The notes under the pieces were generated by a model. It did not search any database and was not told the origin of the DNA. It worked only from the letters and a program-made list of their open reading frames with translations. This document shows, piece by piece, positions 30,279 through 40,061 of a stretch of 64,000 nt of DNA. A program made the position numbers and the translations under genes. Source of the stretch: Kosakonia pseudosacchari (lineage in GTDB: Bacteria > Pseudomonadota > Gammaproteobacteria > Enterobacterales > Enterobacteriaceae). The DNA lies in NCBI RefSeq assembly GCF_900184035.1, contig NZ_FXWP01000009.1, forward strand, positions 372,001-436,000. Reading direction: 5' to 3'. Every line of letters begins with the position of its first letter. Positions within the stretch are counted from its first letter, which is position 1.

Positions 30279-31667
30279 TTACAGACGATCTTTCCACACC
30301 GTCTGGATATTGCAAAATTCATGCAGACCGAAGTGTGAAAGCTCGCGGCCAAAACCACTCTTTTTCACGCCACCAAAGGCCACGCGGGCATCGCTGGCGC
30401 TGTAACCGTTGATAAACACGCCACCGCACTCAAGCTGTTCGGCAAAATGTTGCGCCTGCGCAGGATCGGCGGTAAAGACGGTAGCCGACAAACCGAAATC
30501 ACTGTTGTTCGCCATCGCCAGCGCATGCTGTGTATCACGTGCAGTCGCGATAGCCGCGACCGGGCCAAACAGCTCCTGGCGAAACGCGGTCATCTCTGGT
30601 GTCACACCACTCAGTACGGTGGCCGGGTAGTAATTCCCCTCGCCCGTGAGTTTCTCACCGCCAAGCAGCAACGTTGCCCCCTCGTTGATGCTGGCTTCGA
30701 CCTGCGCATGCAGTTCGTCACGCAGATCAAAGCGCGCCATCGGCCCGAGATAATTCTCTTCTTCGTCCGGCGCGCCCTGTTTTAACGCGGCGGCGGCAGC
30801 CACAAATTTCTCGGTAAAAGCCTCGGCAATGCCCGCTTCAACGATAAAGCGTTTCGCGGCGGCGCAGACTTGTCCGGTATTCTGGTAACGCCCTGCGACT
30901 GCAGCTTTCACCGCCAGATCAAGATCCGCATCGTTGAGCACAATAAAGGGATCGGAACCACCCAGCTCAAGGACGCATTTTTTCAGCGCCGCCCCGGCCT
31001 GTGCGCCGATTGCCGCCCCCGCGCGAACACTGCCGGTGACGGTAATGGCGGCGATGCGCGGATCGTTAATCGCCTGGCTCACGCCGTCATTGGTGGCGTT
31101 CACCCAACCAAAAACGCCTTGCGGGACGCCAGCGTCAGCGAAGATCTCGCCCATTAACGCCGCGCAACCGAGCACGTTTGGCGCATGTTTTAGCAGATAA
31201 CTATTGCCCGCCAGCAGGATCGGCACCGCACCGCGCAGCACCTGCCAGAGCGGGAAGTTCCATGGCATCACCGCCAGAATCGGCCCCAGCGGGCGGTACT
31301 CAATGGTGGCACGCTGCTGCTCAACCTGTGTCGGTTCGCTTGCCAGCATCGCCGGACCATGATCCGCGTACCAGTCACACAGCGCGGCAGATTTATTCAC
31401 TTCCGCGCGCGCCTGCAAAATCGGTTTGCCCATCTCCTGGCAAATCATCTGCGCCATCGCTTCCCCGCGTTTGCGCAGTGCATCGCCAAGGCGACGTAAC
31501 GTTTGTGCGCGTTCGTTGACGGCCAACAGCCTCCACTGGCGGTAACCGCTGGCGGCCAGTTCAATTGCCGTATCAACCTCTTCACGGCTGGCCCACGGGG
31601 TTGCGCGCAGGGTTTCACCGGTGGCCGGGTTGATGGAAAGCGCGTGCGTCGTTGAGGAAACAGGCAT
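30279..31667 (-). CDS. sad: Sad, succinate semialdehyde dehydrogenase
   Basis: 462 residues, the length of E. coli YneI/Sad. Oxidises succinate semialdehyde to succinate in putrescine and GABA breakdown, with NAD+ favoured in E. coli. Catalytic Cys in NTGQVCAAAKR, general base Glu in ELGGSDPFIV, and the VTGSVRAGAAIG nucleotide loop. Divergent from ptrR, its known regulator in E. coli. Confidence 0.93.
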   Translation of the reverse strand: MPVSSTTHALSINPATGETLRATPWASREEVDTAIELAASGYRQWRLLAVNERAQTLRRLGDALRKRGEAMAQMICQEMGKPILQARAEVNKSAALCDWYADHGPAMLASEPTQVEQQRATIEYRPLGPILAVMPWNFPLWQVLRGAVPILLAGNSYLLKHAPNVLGCAALMGEIFADAGVPQGVFGWVNATNDGVSQAINDPRIAAITVTGSVRAGAAIGAQAGAALKKCVLELGGSDPFIVLNDADLDLAVKAAVAGRYQNTGQVCAAAKRFIVEAGIAEAFTEKFVAAAAALKQGAPDEEENYLGPMARFDLRDELHAQVEASINEGATLLLGGEKLTGEGNYYPATVLSGVTPEMTAFRQELFGPVAAIATARDTQHALAMANNSDFGLSATVFTADPAQAQHFAEQLECGGVFINGYSASDARVAFGGVKKSGFGRELSHFGLHEFCNIQTVWKDRL

Positions 31668-31771
31668 AAATACTCCGCTAAATGTGTTCAGGACTTGCGC
31701 AAGGATGGCGCAATTTGCTATTTCTTAAAACTGAATAATATTAACCACTCTGTTCACAAAGAGAGAATGGC

Positions 31772-32650
31772 ATGGACTTAACCCAGCTTGAGATGTTTAA
31801 CGCCGTGGCGCAGACCGGCAGCATTACCCAGGCGGCGCAAAAAGTGCACCGCGTGCCGTCAAACCTGACGACGCGCATTCGCCAGCTGGAGTCCGATCTC
31901 GGCGTGGATCTGTTTATCCGCGAAAACCAGCGCCTGCGCCTCTCTCCCGCCGGACACAGTTTTTTGCGCTACAGCCAGCAAATCCTCGCCCTGGTCGATG
32001 AAGCGCGCATGGTGGTCGCCGGTGACGAACCGCAAGGGCTGTTCTCGCTCGGCGCGCTGGAAAGTACCGCCGCGGTGCGTATTCCGGCGACGCTGGCACA
32101 GTACAACCAGCGCTATCCGCGTATTCAGTTCGATCTCGCCACCGGCCCTTCCGGCACCATGATCGATGGCGTGCTGGAGGGGCGGCTAAGCGCGGCGTTT
32201 GTTGACGGCCCGATTATGCACCCCGGTCTGGAAGGCATTCCGGTTTACCGCGAAGAGATGATGATCGTCGCGCCTGTCGGTCATGAGGTGATTACCCATG
32301 CGGCGCAGGTGAATGGCGCCAGCATTTACGCGTTCCGTGCCAATTGTTCCTACCGCCGCCATTTTGAAAGCTGGTTTCACGCCGATCGCGCCACACCCGG
32401 TAAAATTCACGAGATGGAGTCTTATCACGGCATGCTGGCCTGCGTGATTGCCGGGGCGGGTCTGGCGCTGATGCCACGCAGCATGCTGGAAAGCATGCCC
32501 GGTCATCACCAGGTGCAAGCCTGGCCGCTGGCGGAGAACTGGCGCTGGCTCACCACCTGGCTGGTATGGCGGCGCGGCGCGAAAACCCGCCATCTGGAGG
32601 CGTTTATTGCTCTGCTGAATACCGATCCACAACCAGCGCCTTGTGCATAA
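31772..32650 (+). CDS. ptrR: PtrR (YneJ), LysR-family regulator of sad
   Basis: 292 residues with an N-terminal LysR HTH ([29 protein letters not shown]) and an inducer domain. Divergent from sad with 104 bp between, as E. coli yneJ/yneI, where PtrR controls sad and the putrescine response. Its last 47 bp overlap the convergent acetyltransferase gene, so the two messages are antisense at their 3' ends. Confidence 0.93.
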   Translation: MDLTQLEMFNAVAQTGSITQAAQKVHRVPSNLTTRIRQLESDLGVDLFIRENQRLRLSPAGHSFLRYSQQILALVDEARMVVAGDEPQGLFSLGALESTAAVRIPATLAQYNQRYPRIQFDLATGPSGTMIDGVLEGRLSAAFVDGPIMHPGLEGIPVYREEMMIVAPVGHEVITHAAQVNGASIYAFRANCSYRRHFESWFHADRATPGKIHEMESYHGMLACVIAGAGLALMPRSMLESMPGHHQVQAWPLAENWRWLTTWLVWRRGAKTRHLEAFIALLNTDPQPAPCA

Positions 32651-33083
32651 AAATACTCAGCGGATCGGCGCTGTACGGTGCGAAAGCCTCACAAATTTGA
32701 TACCCGCAGCGCTGATACAGTTTCACCGCGGCATGCTGTTCAATGCCGGTTTCCAGCCGCAAGGTATGACACGATTTCCGGGCGGCCGCCTGCTCCAGCG
32801 CCGCCAGCAATTTTTCCCCCAGCCGCTGGCCGCGATGGCGGGGATCGATAAACACCCGCTTCATCTCGCCGCTGCCGTCGCGATTGAGCACCACCGCGCC
32901 GCAACCGACGGCCTCATCGTGATGCACAATTTTGCGCAAAATCAGCGTTTCGGCGGGTAATGCCGCGAGATCAAGCAGATGGTTACTCTCTGCCGGGTAA
33001 AGTGCGCTCTGGTAGGCGTCCAGGGCGGCAATTAACGCAATCAGATCCGGTTGCGTAGCCGTGGCATCAACAATGCGGTACAT
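32604..33083 (-). CDS. GNAT-family N-acetyltransferase
   Basis: 159 residues. Motif A of the acetyltransferase fold is [21 protein letters not shown], followed by [28 protein letters not shown]. Resembles YpeA/Pseudomonas-type small acetyltransferases of unknown substrate. The 3' end overlaps ptrR by 47 bp. Confidence 0.85.
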   Translation of the reverse strand: MYRIVDATATQPDLIALIAALDAYQSALYPAESNHLLDLAALPAETLILRKIVHHDEAVGCGAVVLNRDGSGEMKRVFIDPRHRGQRLGEKLLAALEQAAARKSCHTLRLETGIEQHAAVKLYQRCGYQICEAFAPYSADPLSIFMHKALVVDRYSAEQ

Positions 33084-33233
33084 AGCGGGCTCCTTGTTAT
33101 TAGCCTGTTAAAAATAAACAAGAATTTGCTACCTATGTCATATGAATAACCTATAGCTACGCCTGCTGAGATTGCGCTCCTGAGAACAGAGGTTGTACCT
33201 TACGCAACATACGATGCAGAAAATGGAATATTC

Positions 33234-34178
33234 ATGAACACCAAAGCCCGGAAAGTGATGATTATCGGCACAGGCAATGTCGGCGCATCTGCTGCTTATG
33301 CCCTGCTGAACCAGAACATTTGTGAAGAGTTAATTCTGGTGGATTTAGACCAGCAACGGGTGGAAGGCCACGCCCAGGATCTGGCGGATGCCGCCGCGTA
33401 TATGCCCGGTATGATGGTCATTTCCACCCGCCCGGTAGAAGATTGCGCAGATGTGGATATTGCGGTGATCACCGTTTCCGGCGGCGCGTTAAAACCGGGA
33501 CAAACACGTCTGGATGAGCTGACCAACACCGCGCGTATCGTTAAAAACATTGTGCCGTCCATGATGGCAAACGGTTTTAACGGCATTTTCCTGGTGGCGA
33601 CCAACCCGTGTGACATCATCACCTGGCAGGTGTGGAAACTTTCCGGACTTCCGCGCAATCAGGTGATTGGCACTGGCGTCTGGCTGGATACCACCCGCTT
33701 GCGTCGCGCGCTGGCACAGACGCTGGATATTGGCGCGCAGAGTATCGATGCGTTTATCCTTGGCGAGCATGGCGACACCCAGTTTCCGGTGTGGTCGCAC
33801 TCGTCCGTGTACGGTTCGCCGATTGCTGATGTTTACCGGCGCAAAACCGGTCAGCGGCTGGATGTCGACGCGCTGGCGGACAAAGTGCGCCGCCACGGTT
33901 TTGAGATTTACGCCCGTAAAGGTTGTACGGAGTACGGCATTGCCGGCACCATCGCCGAGATCTGCCGCAATATCTTTACCGGTAGCCACCGCGCGCTGGC
34001 GATCTCCTGCATTCTTGACGGGGAATATGGCGTCAGCGATGTGGCGATTGGCGTACCGGCCGTGCTGGCGCAAAACGGTGTACAACAGATTATTGAACTG
34101 CAACTGGAAGGTGACGAAGTGGCGAAATTCAACCACTCCGCAGACGTTATCAAAGCGAATATTGCCCGCTTGCCCTGA
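33234..34178 (+). CDS. L-2-hydroxyacid dehydrogenase (lactate/malate dehydrogenase family)
   Basis: 314 residues of the LDH/MDH superfamily. NAD-binding GTGNVGAS near residue 12, substrate Arg in DTTRLRRAL, and the catalytic His in GEHGDTQFPVWS. In the specificity loop (GGALKPGQTR) the residue before KPG is Leu, where lactate dehydrogenases have Gln and malate dehydrogenases Arg. This points to a 2-hydroxyisocaproate-type enzyme acting on branched or bulky 2-oxoacids. That is inference. Confidence 0.85.
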   Translation: MNTKARKVMIIGTGNVGASAAYALLNQNICEELILVDLDQQRVEGHAQDLADAAAYMPGMMVISTRPVEDCADVDIAVITVSGGALKPGQTRLDELTNTARIVKNIVPSMMANGFNGIFLVATNPCDIITWQVWKLSGLPRNQVIGTGVWLDTTRLRRALAQTLDIGAQSIDAFILGEHGDTQFPVWSHSSVYGSPIADVYRRKTGQRLDVDALADKVRRHGFEIYARKGCTEYGIAGTIAEICRNIFTGSHRALAISCILDGEYGVSDVAIGVPAVLAQNGVQQIIELQLEGDEVAKFNHSADVIKANIARLP

Positions 34179-34187
34179 CTGACACCG

Positions 34188-34512
34188 TTAACCGGCAAAG
34201 GTTAACCGGCCAGGTAATGTTGTAAGCTGCTGGCGGATCCCGGGGCTACGCTGCGTATCGGTAATGATATCGGTCAGCGAATCGGGATCCGCCACGTTAA
34301 ATAGCGACCGCGCCCCCTATTTCCCGCTGTTCGCCAGCACCACCCGGCGTCTGGCGTTCACGATCAAATCGTGTTTCAGCGCCGCTTTCTCCTCGGTCGG
34401 CGCGGTGATGCCGCGCTGTAAATCCCAACCGTTACAGCTGACAAATGCCAGATCCGGCCAGATATTTTCCAGCAGTTTACGCCCTGCAGGACTGGCGGGG
34501 ATCATCAATGCG
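34188..34512 (-). pseudogene. Remnant of a DeoR-family regulator, 3' part with amber stop
   Basis: The minus strand encodes the sensor-domain end of a DeoR/GlpR-type repressor: PAGRKLLENIWPDLAFVSCNGWD, EEKAALKHDLIVNARRRVVL, ANSGK, then an in-frame TAG at 34317-34319, then GARSLFNVADPDSLTDIITD in the same frame to a TAA at 34188. The stop replaces the Tyr usual in K-Y-G-x-x-S-L-F. The DNA-binding N-terminal half is missing. The remnant is cut at about 34512, next to an SDR remnant on the other strand. Confidence 0.8.
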
Positions 34513-34639
34513 CTCGCCGATTGGCCGTTTAATTACGCCACAGGAAGTGGCGGCGCGGGTGAATTTTGTCTTCTCGCCGGAGGCCGCCGCTATCACCGGG
34601 CAGGGGCTGGTGATACGCGGCGGTGCGTCGCTGAAGTGA
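34508..34639 (+). pseudogene. Remnant of a short-chain dehydrogenase, last ~43 residues
   Basis: The plus strand encodes SPIGRLITPQEVAARVNFVF and SPEAAAITGQGLVIRGGASLK, the typical C-terminal end of a classical SDR. The Rossmann and catalytic parts are missing. The 5' cut end touches the cut end of the divergent DeoR remnant, as expected if one deletion removed both N-terminal halves of a divergent pair. Confidence 0.8.
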
Positions 34640-34691
34640 TGTCTGCGCTATGCAGGAAGAAACCCACCCGGCGTTACAGGCCTGGCGGCTT

Positions 34692-35483
34692 TTAACGTAA
34701 GAACACTTTGCCCAGCAAATAGAGCGTTGCCTGGCCGCCAATCAGAACGCGATCGCCGCGCCATTCACAGCGTAAATCCCCGCCGCGCGCGGAAACCTGC
34801 CGCGCCTGCAGGCTGTTTTTACCCAGTTTTTCGCCCCAGTACGGAATCAACATGCTGTGCGCCGAACCGGTCACCGGATCTTCCGCCACCGCTTCGCCAG
34901 GGCAGAAGAAGCGGCTGACAAAATCGACATTCTCGCCGGGCGCGGTTACGCAGACCATCTTGCCAAGCGGTTTCATTGCCGCGATATCCGGCGTTAAGGC
35001 TTCTACCTGCGCCTGGTTTTCCAGCACCACCAGATAATCCCGCGCCACGCGCACTTCTTTCGCGCGTTCAATACCCAGCGTTTTCATCAGCAGCGCCGGA
35101 ACCTGGCTTACCGTTTCCGTCGCCCAGGCCGGGAAATCCAGCGTCAGCCAGTCGCCGTTGCGACTCACTCTGAGATCACCCACAAAGCGGGTGGTGAAGA
35201 GGATTTCGGTATCCGGGTAATCGAGATATTCAAAGATCACATGCGCGGCGGCGAGCGTCGCGTGGCCGCAGAGATTGATCTCAGCTTGCGTGGTGAACCA
35301 GCGCAGCTCAAAACCGCTGTCGTTACGCACGAAGAAGGCGGTTTCGGACTGGTTATGCTGCTGTGCCATGCGAAGCAAGACATCATCCGCTAACCATTCG
35401 GTCAAGGGGCAGACGGCGGCGGCATTACCGCCAAACGTGCGGTCGCTGAAGGCGTCGACCATATAGAAATCGATGGTTTGCAT
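34692..35483 (-). CDS. PhzF-family isomerase/epimerase-like protein
   Basis: 263 residues of the PhzF fold, with VDAFSDRTFGGNAAAV near the N-terminus, the catalytic Glu in QSETAFF, the mid-motif LCGHATLAAAH and EDPVTGSAHSML. Start at 35483 follows GAGGAAA. Function unknown; enterobacterial homologues such as YddE also lack a known substrate. Divergent from sotB. Confidence 0.88.
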   Translation of the reverse strand: MQTIDFYMVDAFSDRTFGGNAAAVCPLTEWLADDVLLRMAQQHNQSETAFFVRNDSGFELRWFTTQAEINLCGHATLAAAHVIFEYLDYPDTEILFTTRFVGDLRVSRNGDWLTLDFPAWATETVSQVPALLMKTLGIERAKEVRVARDYLVVLENQAQVEALTPDIAAMKPLGKMVCVTAPGENVDFVSRFFCPGEAVAEDPVTGSAHSMLIPYWGEKLGKNSLQARQVSARGGDLRCEWRGDRVLIGGQATLYLLGKVFLR

Positions 35484-35656
35484 AGCATTTCCTCTTTTTT
35501 GTCTTACGTTTTTGAGCGCTATTCGGAAACGTTGCAACTGGTATTTTTCACACGAATAGAAAATGAGATCTACATCACAAAATGTTTGTATTTTCGCCAG
35601 CAAAGGCAGTAAGATCGTGACCTCTTCTTTTCGCCAACCAACCCCAAAATACCCTT

Positions 35657-36859
35657 ATGACTACGAATACCGTTTCACGAAAAGTCGCGTGGCTGCGGGT
35701 AGTGACACTTGCTGTCGCCGCCTTTATTTTCAATACCACCGAATTCGTGCCTGTGGGTTTGCTGTCGGATATCGCGCAGAGCTTCGACATGGAAACCGCG
35801 CAGGTGGGGATCATGCTGACCATTTATGCCTGGGTTGTGGCGCTAATGTCACTGCCCTTTATGTTGCTGACCAGCCAGATTGAGCGCCGTAAGTTATTGA
35901 TTGCGCTCTTTGTGCTGTTTATCGCCAGCCATGTGTTGTCGTTTCTCGCCTGGAGTTTTGAGGTGCTGGTCATCAGCCGCATCGGCATTGCCTTCGCCCA
36001 CGCGATTTTCTGGTCGATTACCGCCTCGCTGGCTATTCGCCTGGCACCTGCCGGGAAACGTGCGCAGGCATTGAGTCTGATCGCCACCGGCACCGCACTG
36101 GCGATGGTGCTCGGGCTGCCGATCGGTCGTATTGTCGGACAATATTTCGGCTGGCGTACCACCTTTTTCACCATCGGTATGGGCGCGCTGGTCACGCTGG
36201 TGTGCCTGGTGAAATTGCTGCCGGCGCTGCCGAGCGAACATTCAGGTTCGCTGAAAAGCCTGCCGGTGCTGTTCCGTCGCCCGGCGCTGATGTGCATCTA
36301 TTTGCTCACCGTGGTAGTGGTTACCGCGCATTACACGGCTTACAGCTACATTGAGCCGTTCGTGCAAAATGTGGCGGGCTTTAGCGCCAATTTCGCCACC
36401 CTGCTGCTGTTAGTGCTTGGCGGGGCCGGGATTATCGGCAGTGTGCTGTTTGGCAAGCTGGGGAATCAGCACGCCTCTGGCCTGGTGTGCAGCGCAATTG
36501 GTCTGCTGGTGATTTCGCTGGTGATGATGCTGCCCGCTTCCGGAAGCGAAATGCATCTGACGGTGCTGAGCGTGGTATGGGGCATCGCGATTATGATTAT
36601 CGGCCTGGGCATGCAGGTCAAAGTGCTGGCGCTGGCCCCGGATGCTACCGATGTGGCGATGTCGCTGTTTTCCGGCATTTTTAACATTGGTATCGGCGCG
36701 GGTGCGCTGGTCGGCAACCAGATAAGCCTGCACTGGTCAATGAACGTCATCGGTTACGCCGGAGCGATCCCGGCGATTGCCGCACTGGTGTGGGCGGTGG
36801 TGATTTTCCGCCGCTGGCCGGTGAAACTGGAAGAGCAAACTCACGCCAGCCACGTTTAA
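35657..36859 (+). CDS. sotB: SotB, sugar efflux transporter (MFS)
   Basis: 400 residues, twelve hydrophobic segments, MFS. The N-terminus has [21 protein letters not shown], highly typical of SotB/YdeA and related exporters. E. coli SotB exports arabinose and IPTG-like sugars. Position next to marC is as in E. coli. Followed after 6 bp by the convergent lipoprotein hydrolase gene. Confidence 0.94.
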   Translation: MTTNTVSRKVAWLRVVTLAVAAFIFNTTEFVPVGLLSDIAQSFDMETAQVGIMLTIYAWVVALMSLPFMLLTSQIERRKLLIALFVLFIASHVLSFLAWSFEVLVISRIGIAFAHAIFWSITASLAIRLAPAGKRAQALSLIATGTALAMVLGLPIGRIVGQYFGWRTTFFTIGMGALVTLVCLVKLLPALPSEHSGSLKSLPVLFRRPALMCIYLLTVVVVTAHYTAYSYIEPFVQNVAGFSANFATLLLLVLGGAGIIGSVLFGKLGNQHASGLVCSAIGLLVISLVMMLPASGSEMHLTVLSVVWGIAIMIIGLGMQVKVLALAPDATDVAMSLFSGIFNIGIGAGALVGNQISLHWSMNVIGYAGAIPAIAALVWAVVIFRRWPVKLEEQTHASHV

Positions 36860-36865
36860 ACGTGG

Positions 36866-38020
36866 TTATTGCGCGTCAGAGATAACCTCATCCATCACCG
36901 TGGTTTGCCAGTCAAACCACGGATTCCACGTCAGGCGAGCATGAATTTTGTTCGCCTCGACCAGCCCCCAGTCTGAATACCACACCTCTTCCCCGGCCAG
37001 ACAGCGTTTTGCCGCCTCTTCAGATTGCCCATTCGCACAAAGCAACACGCTGCCTTTGCGTCCGTACAGCGGATTACGGGGCGAAAAGAGCACCGACATA
37101 TGGGAAAACTGGCTGATGCGATCCTGCGGCAGATAATCCGTTTTCACCCGTAAGCGGGGCATTTTTGCCGCTTCCGGCGGTGGAGTGCCGTACCAAATCA
37201 CGCGGCTGGCCGGGTGGGTGAAGCGGCAATCGAATTGATCAAGGATCCAGCGCGTGTTGAGCACCGAATCGTGCGAGGTTAATACCAGTAGCGCCGGTTT
37301 GGTCCACGGTTTACGCGCCAGCAGCCGCTGCGCACTGGCGCTGGTGCGCCAGAACTGGGCGAAACCGTTGGTCGGTACACGTAAGTAACGAGTGGCGATT
37401 TGCTGCGGGAAAACGGCGCTCGGCGGGCGCAACCAGTCGCGAAACAGTGCTACCGTCGGGGCGAGAAAATCGTAACCGGTGCTGGATTTGAACGCCGGAG
37501 AAAACAGCAACAGCCCTTGCACGTTGTCATGCGCCATCGCATATTCCAGCGCCAGATTCCCGCCAGTCGAAAAACCGCCGAGCCACAGGGAATCAACGTC
37601 TTTAGCCAGAATATCAGCCTGCTCGCGCACCACTTGCCGCCACTGAGAAACATCGACATCCAGCAGATCCGCTGGCCGCGTGCCGTGACCGGGTAACAAA
37701 ACGGTGCGCACCAGAAAGCCCTGATTTGCCAGTTCGGGGGCAATATCCACAAACGATCCTGGCCCGTCGCCCAGGCCGTGGATCAGCAAAATGCCTTTGC
37801 GCGCGTGCTGCGCCGGGCGCCACTCCTGCGGCGTGTTGAGCCGCAACTCGCTCGCTTTATCCAGCGTCTGAAACGCCCGGTGCGCGGCAACAAAATCACG
37901 CGTTTGCTGTTGATATTCAGCAAAGCTTTTTTGTGCCAGCGGCGGTTGTTCGCCGGGGCGTTGCTGACAGCCGGTTAGCGCCACCATCACTACGACCAGG
38001 CAGGAGAAAAATTTGCGCAT
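36866..38020 (-). CDS. Lipoprotein alpha/beta hydrolase
   Basis: 384 residues. The start at 38020 gives a lipoprotein signal ([18 protein letters not shown], lipobox LTGC, Cys18). An alpha/beta hydrolase follows: oxyanion region LLIHGLGDGPG, nucleophile elbow GGFSTGG and a late HMSVLFSP with a candidate catalytic His. The ATG shares its A with the marC stop (TGATG). The product is expected in the envelope; its substrate is unknown. E. coli K-12 has no gene here. Confidence 0.85.
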   Translation of the reverse strand: MRKFFSCLVVVMVALTGCQQRPGEQPPLAQKSFAEYQQQTRDFVAAHRAFQTLDKASELRLNTPQEWRPAQHARKGILLIHGLGDGPGSFVDIAPELANQGFLVRTVLLPGHGTRPADLLDVDVSQWRQVVREQADILAKDVDSLWLGGFSTGGNLALEYAMAHDNVQGLLLFSPAFKSSTGYDFLAPTVALFRDWLRPPSAVFPQQIATRYLRVPTNGFAQFWRTSASAQRLLARKPWTKPALLVLTSHDSVLNTRWILDQFDCRFTHPASRVIWYGTPPPEAAKMPRLRVKTDYLPQDRISQFSHMSVLFSPRNPLYGRKGSVLLCANGQSEEAAKRCLAGEEVWYSDWGLVEANKIHARLTWNPWFDWQTTVMDEVISDAQ

Positions 38021-38694
38021 CAGGCTCCGGCATGAAAAGTGGTGATAATTTCCAGCACGCCATTGATGATAAATTGCACGCCCATACAGACCAGCAGAAA
38101 GCCCATCAGCCGCGAAATGGCTTCTATACCGCCCTTGCCCACCAGCCGCATGATTGCCCCGGAGCTGCGCAGGCTTACCCATAATATCAGCGCTACAATG
38201 GCGAAAATCAGCGTTGGTGCAACGGTGATGACCCACTCGGGAAACTCGGCCCCGTGGCGAATGGTCGAGGCGGAACTGATGATCATGGCGATGGTGCCTG
38301 GCCCGGCGGTACTCGGCATGGCCAGCGGCACAAAGGCGATATTGGCGCCGGGCTCCTCTTCCAGCTCTTCTGACTTGGTTTTCACTTCTGGCGCCTGATG
38401 CGGTTTTTGCGCCGGGAACAGCATGCGAAAACCAATAAAAGCCACGATCAACCCACCGGCAATGCGCAACCCAGGAATGGAGATACCGAAGGTGTTCATC
38501 ACCACCTGACCGGCATAGTACGCCACCATCATAATAATGAAGACGTAGATCGAGGCCATCCGCGCCTGCTGGTTACGCTGGGCGCTATTCATATTCCCCG
38601 CCAGCCCTAAAAACAGCGCCACGGTGGTTAGCGGGTTTGCCAGCGGTAGCAACACCACCAGCCCAAGGCCAATGGCTTTAAAAAGTTCCAGCAT
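38020..38694 (-). CDS. marC: MarC, inner membrane protein
   Basis: 224 residues, six hydrophobic segments, MarC/UPF0056 family. Characteristic [29 protein letters not shown] and [16 protein letters not shown] motifs. Function unknown; it is not needed for Mar antibiotic resistance in E. coli. Divergent from marRAB. The only clear difference is the overlapping downstream lipoprotein gene. Confidence 0.95.
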   Translation of the reverse strand: MLELFKAIGLGLVVLLPLANPLTTVALFLGLAGNMNSAQRNQQARMASIYVFIIMMVAYYAGQVVMNTFGISIPGLRIAGGLIVAFIGFRMLFPAQKPHQAPEVKTKSEELEEEPGANIAFVPLAMPSTAGPGTIAMIISSASTIRHGAEFPEWVITVAPTLIFAIVALILWVSLRSSGAIMRLVGKGGIEAISRLMGFLLVCMGVQFIINGVLEIITTFHAGA

Positions 38695-38837
38695 CTGATG
38701 GTCACTCCTTGCAAGGTCAAAACCCCGCCAGTATAGCCATAACGCGGCGGCAATGGCATGCCCGCCCGCAGCCCGCGTCCTGATTAAATGATTACTTTCA
38801 GTGCGTTACGAATGGATTTTTTTCCTGACATGAAACG

Positions 38838-38930
38838 TTTTAGCAAATAGTGGCATCGTGGATTCATTCGGTTGACTTATATTTGCCTGAGCAATAATAT
38901 CTGCCGTGACTAATCTACTTGCCGGGGCAA
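38838..38930 (+). promoter_or_regulatory. marO: marbox, marRAB promoter and two MarR sites
   Basis: A marbox-like TTTAGCAAAT-AGTGGCATC at 38838-38857 precedes TTGACT (38872-38877), 17 bases, TAATAT (38895-38900). MarR site I is TTGCCTGAGCAA at 38883-38894, inside the promoter spacer. MarR site II is TTGCCGGGGCAA at 38919-38930, just before the marR start. The layout is that of E. coli marO: MarR repression and MarA/SoxS/Rob activation. Confidence 0.92.
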
Positions 38931-38935
38931 CCATT

Positions 38936-39370
38936 GTGAAAAGCACGAATGATCTATTTAACGACATCATTCCTTTAGGCCGCTTGATCCACATGGTTAA
39001 CCAGAAAAAAGATCGTTTACTCAACGACTACCTGTCGCCGCTGGATATCACTGCCACCCAGTTTAAGGTGCTCTGCTCTATCCGCTGCGAAGTGTGTATC
39101 ACCCCGGTAGAACTGAAAAAAGTGCTTTCAGTCGATCTCGGCGCCCTGACCCGCATGCTGGACAGACTGGTGTGCAAAGGCTGGATCGAACGTAACCCGA
39201 ATCCGAATGACAAGCGCGGCGTGCTGGTGCGGTTAACCGCCGAAGGCGCGGCGCTGTGTGAGCAATGTCATCAATTAGTAGGGCATAACCTGCACCAGGA
39301 ATTAACCAAAAACTTAACGACAGAAGAAGTGGCAACCCTTGAGTATTTACTCAAGAAAATTTTGCCGTAA
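38936..39370 (+). CDS. marR: MarR, repressor of marRAB
   Basis: 144 residues from a GTG start at 38936, as in E. coli. Winged-helix repressor that releases marO on binding salicylate-type ligands or on copper-driven disulfide formation. The cysteine-containing segment [20 protein letters not shown] includes the Cys80-region, and the recognition helix [19 protein letters not shown] is unchanged from E. coli. It looks intact; no obvious resistance-type lesion. Confidence 0.97.
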   Translation: MKSTNDLFNDIIPLGRLIHMVNQKKDRLLNDYLSPLDITATQFKVLCSIRCEVCITPVELKKVLSVDLGALTRMLDRLVCKGWIERNPNPNDKRGVLVRLTAEGAALCEQCHQLVGHNLHQELTKNLTTEEVATLEYLLKKILP

Positions 39371-39384
39371 AAAAACAAAGAGGT

Positions 39385-39771
39385 ATGACGATGTCCAGAC
39401 GCAATACTGACGCTATCACTATTCATAGCATTTTGGACTGGATCGAGGACAACCTGGAATCGCCGCTGTCGCTGGAAAAAGTGTCAGAGCGTTCTGGTTA
39501 CTCCAAGTGGCACCTGCAACGGATGTTTAAAAAAGAGACTGGTCATTCGCTGGGCCAGTACATTCGCAGCCGCAAGCTGACGGAAATTGCGCAAAAGCTC
39601 AAGGGAAGTAATGAGCCGATCCTGTATCTGGCAGAGCGTTACGGGTTTGAATCGCAACAAACCTTAACGCGCACGTTTAAGAACTATTTCGACGTGCCGC
39701 CGCATAAATTCCGCGTGACGGATATTCCGGCAGAGTCCCGGTATCTGTTCCCGCTGAATCACGCTTGTTAA
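39385..39771 (+). CDS. marA: MarA, multiple antibiotic resistance activator
   Basis: 128 residues with the two AraC-type helix-turn-helix motifs ([20 protein letters not shown] and [20 protein letters not shown]), nearly identical to E. coli MarA over residues 1-100. The first ATG (39385) or the one at 39391 could be used. Activates acrAB, micF and other mar regulon genes. Follows marR by 14 bp. Confidence 0.97.
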   Translation: MTMSRRNTDAITIHSILDWIEDNLESPLSLEKVSERSGYSKWHLQRMFKKETGHSLGQYIRSRKLTEIAQKLKGSNEPILYLAERYGFESQQTLTRTFKNYFDVPPHKFRVTDIPAESRYLFPLNHAC

Positions 39772-39809
39772 TTTAATCGCCTGCAGTAAAAAGACGTATC
39801 GAGGAAAGT

Positions 39810-40025
39810 ATGAAACGTATCGCCTGTGCCGCTGTCACCCTGATGGTGCTGTTATCCGGCCAGAGTTATGCGGAGCAAGTTAATCATCCCGCACAGCAGA
39901 ACAACCGTGACGTGATGATTTTACCCACCGCCCAGCAAACATCGCCTTTTGATTTTAACCATATGGGCGTGGGTAGCGACAAATCCGACGCGTTAGGTGT
40001 GCCGTATTACCATCAGCGCAGCTAA
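39810..40025 (+). CDS. marB: MarB, periplasmic mar operon protein
   Basis: 71 residues with a signal peptide (MKRIACAAVTLMVLLSGQSYA). E. coli MarB lowers marA expression by an unknown indirect route. The C-terminal SDKSDALGVPYYHQ segment is family-typical. Last gene of marRAB, followed at once by a strong terminator. Confidence 0.93.
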   Translation: MKRIACAAVTLMVLLSGQSYAEQVNHPAQQNNRDVMILPTAQQTSPFDFNHMGVGSDKSDALGVPYYHQRS

Positions 40026-40032
40026 ACGTCTT

Positions 40033-40057
40033 GCCCCGCATCCTGCGGGGCTTTTTT
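40033..40057 (+). terminator. marRAB terminator
   Basis: GCCCCGCA (40033-40040) / TGCGGGGC (40044-40051) with a 3-base loop followed by six T. Strong intrinsic terminator 7 bases after the marB stop. Confidence 0.95.
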
Positions 40058-40061
40058 ATGC

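Noticed and set aside
34264..34695. A 143-codon plus-strand frame through the pseudogene scar
   Set aside because: It crosses the antisense of the DeoR remnant and the SDR remnant out of frame and resembles no protein.
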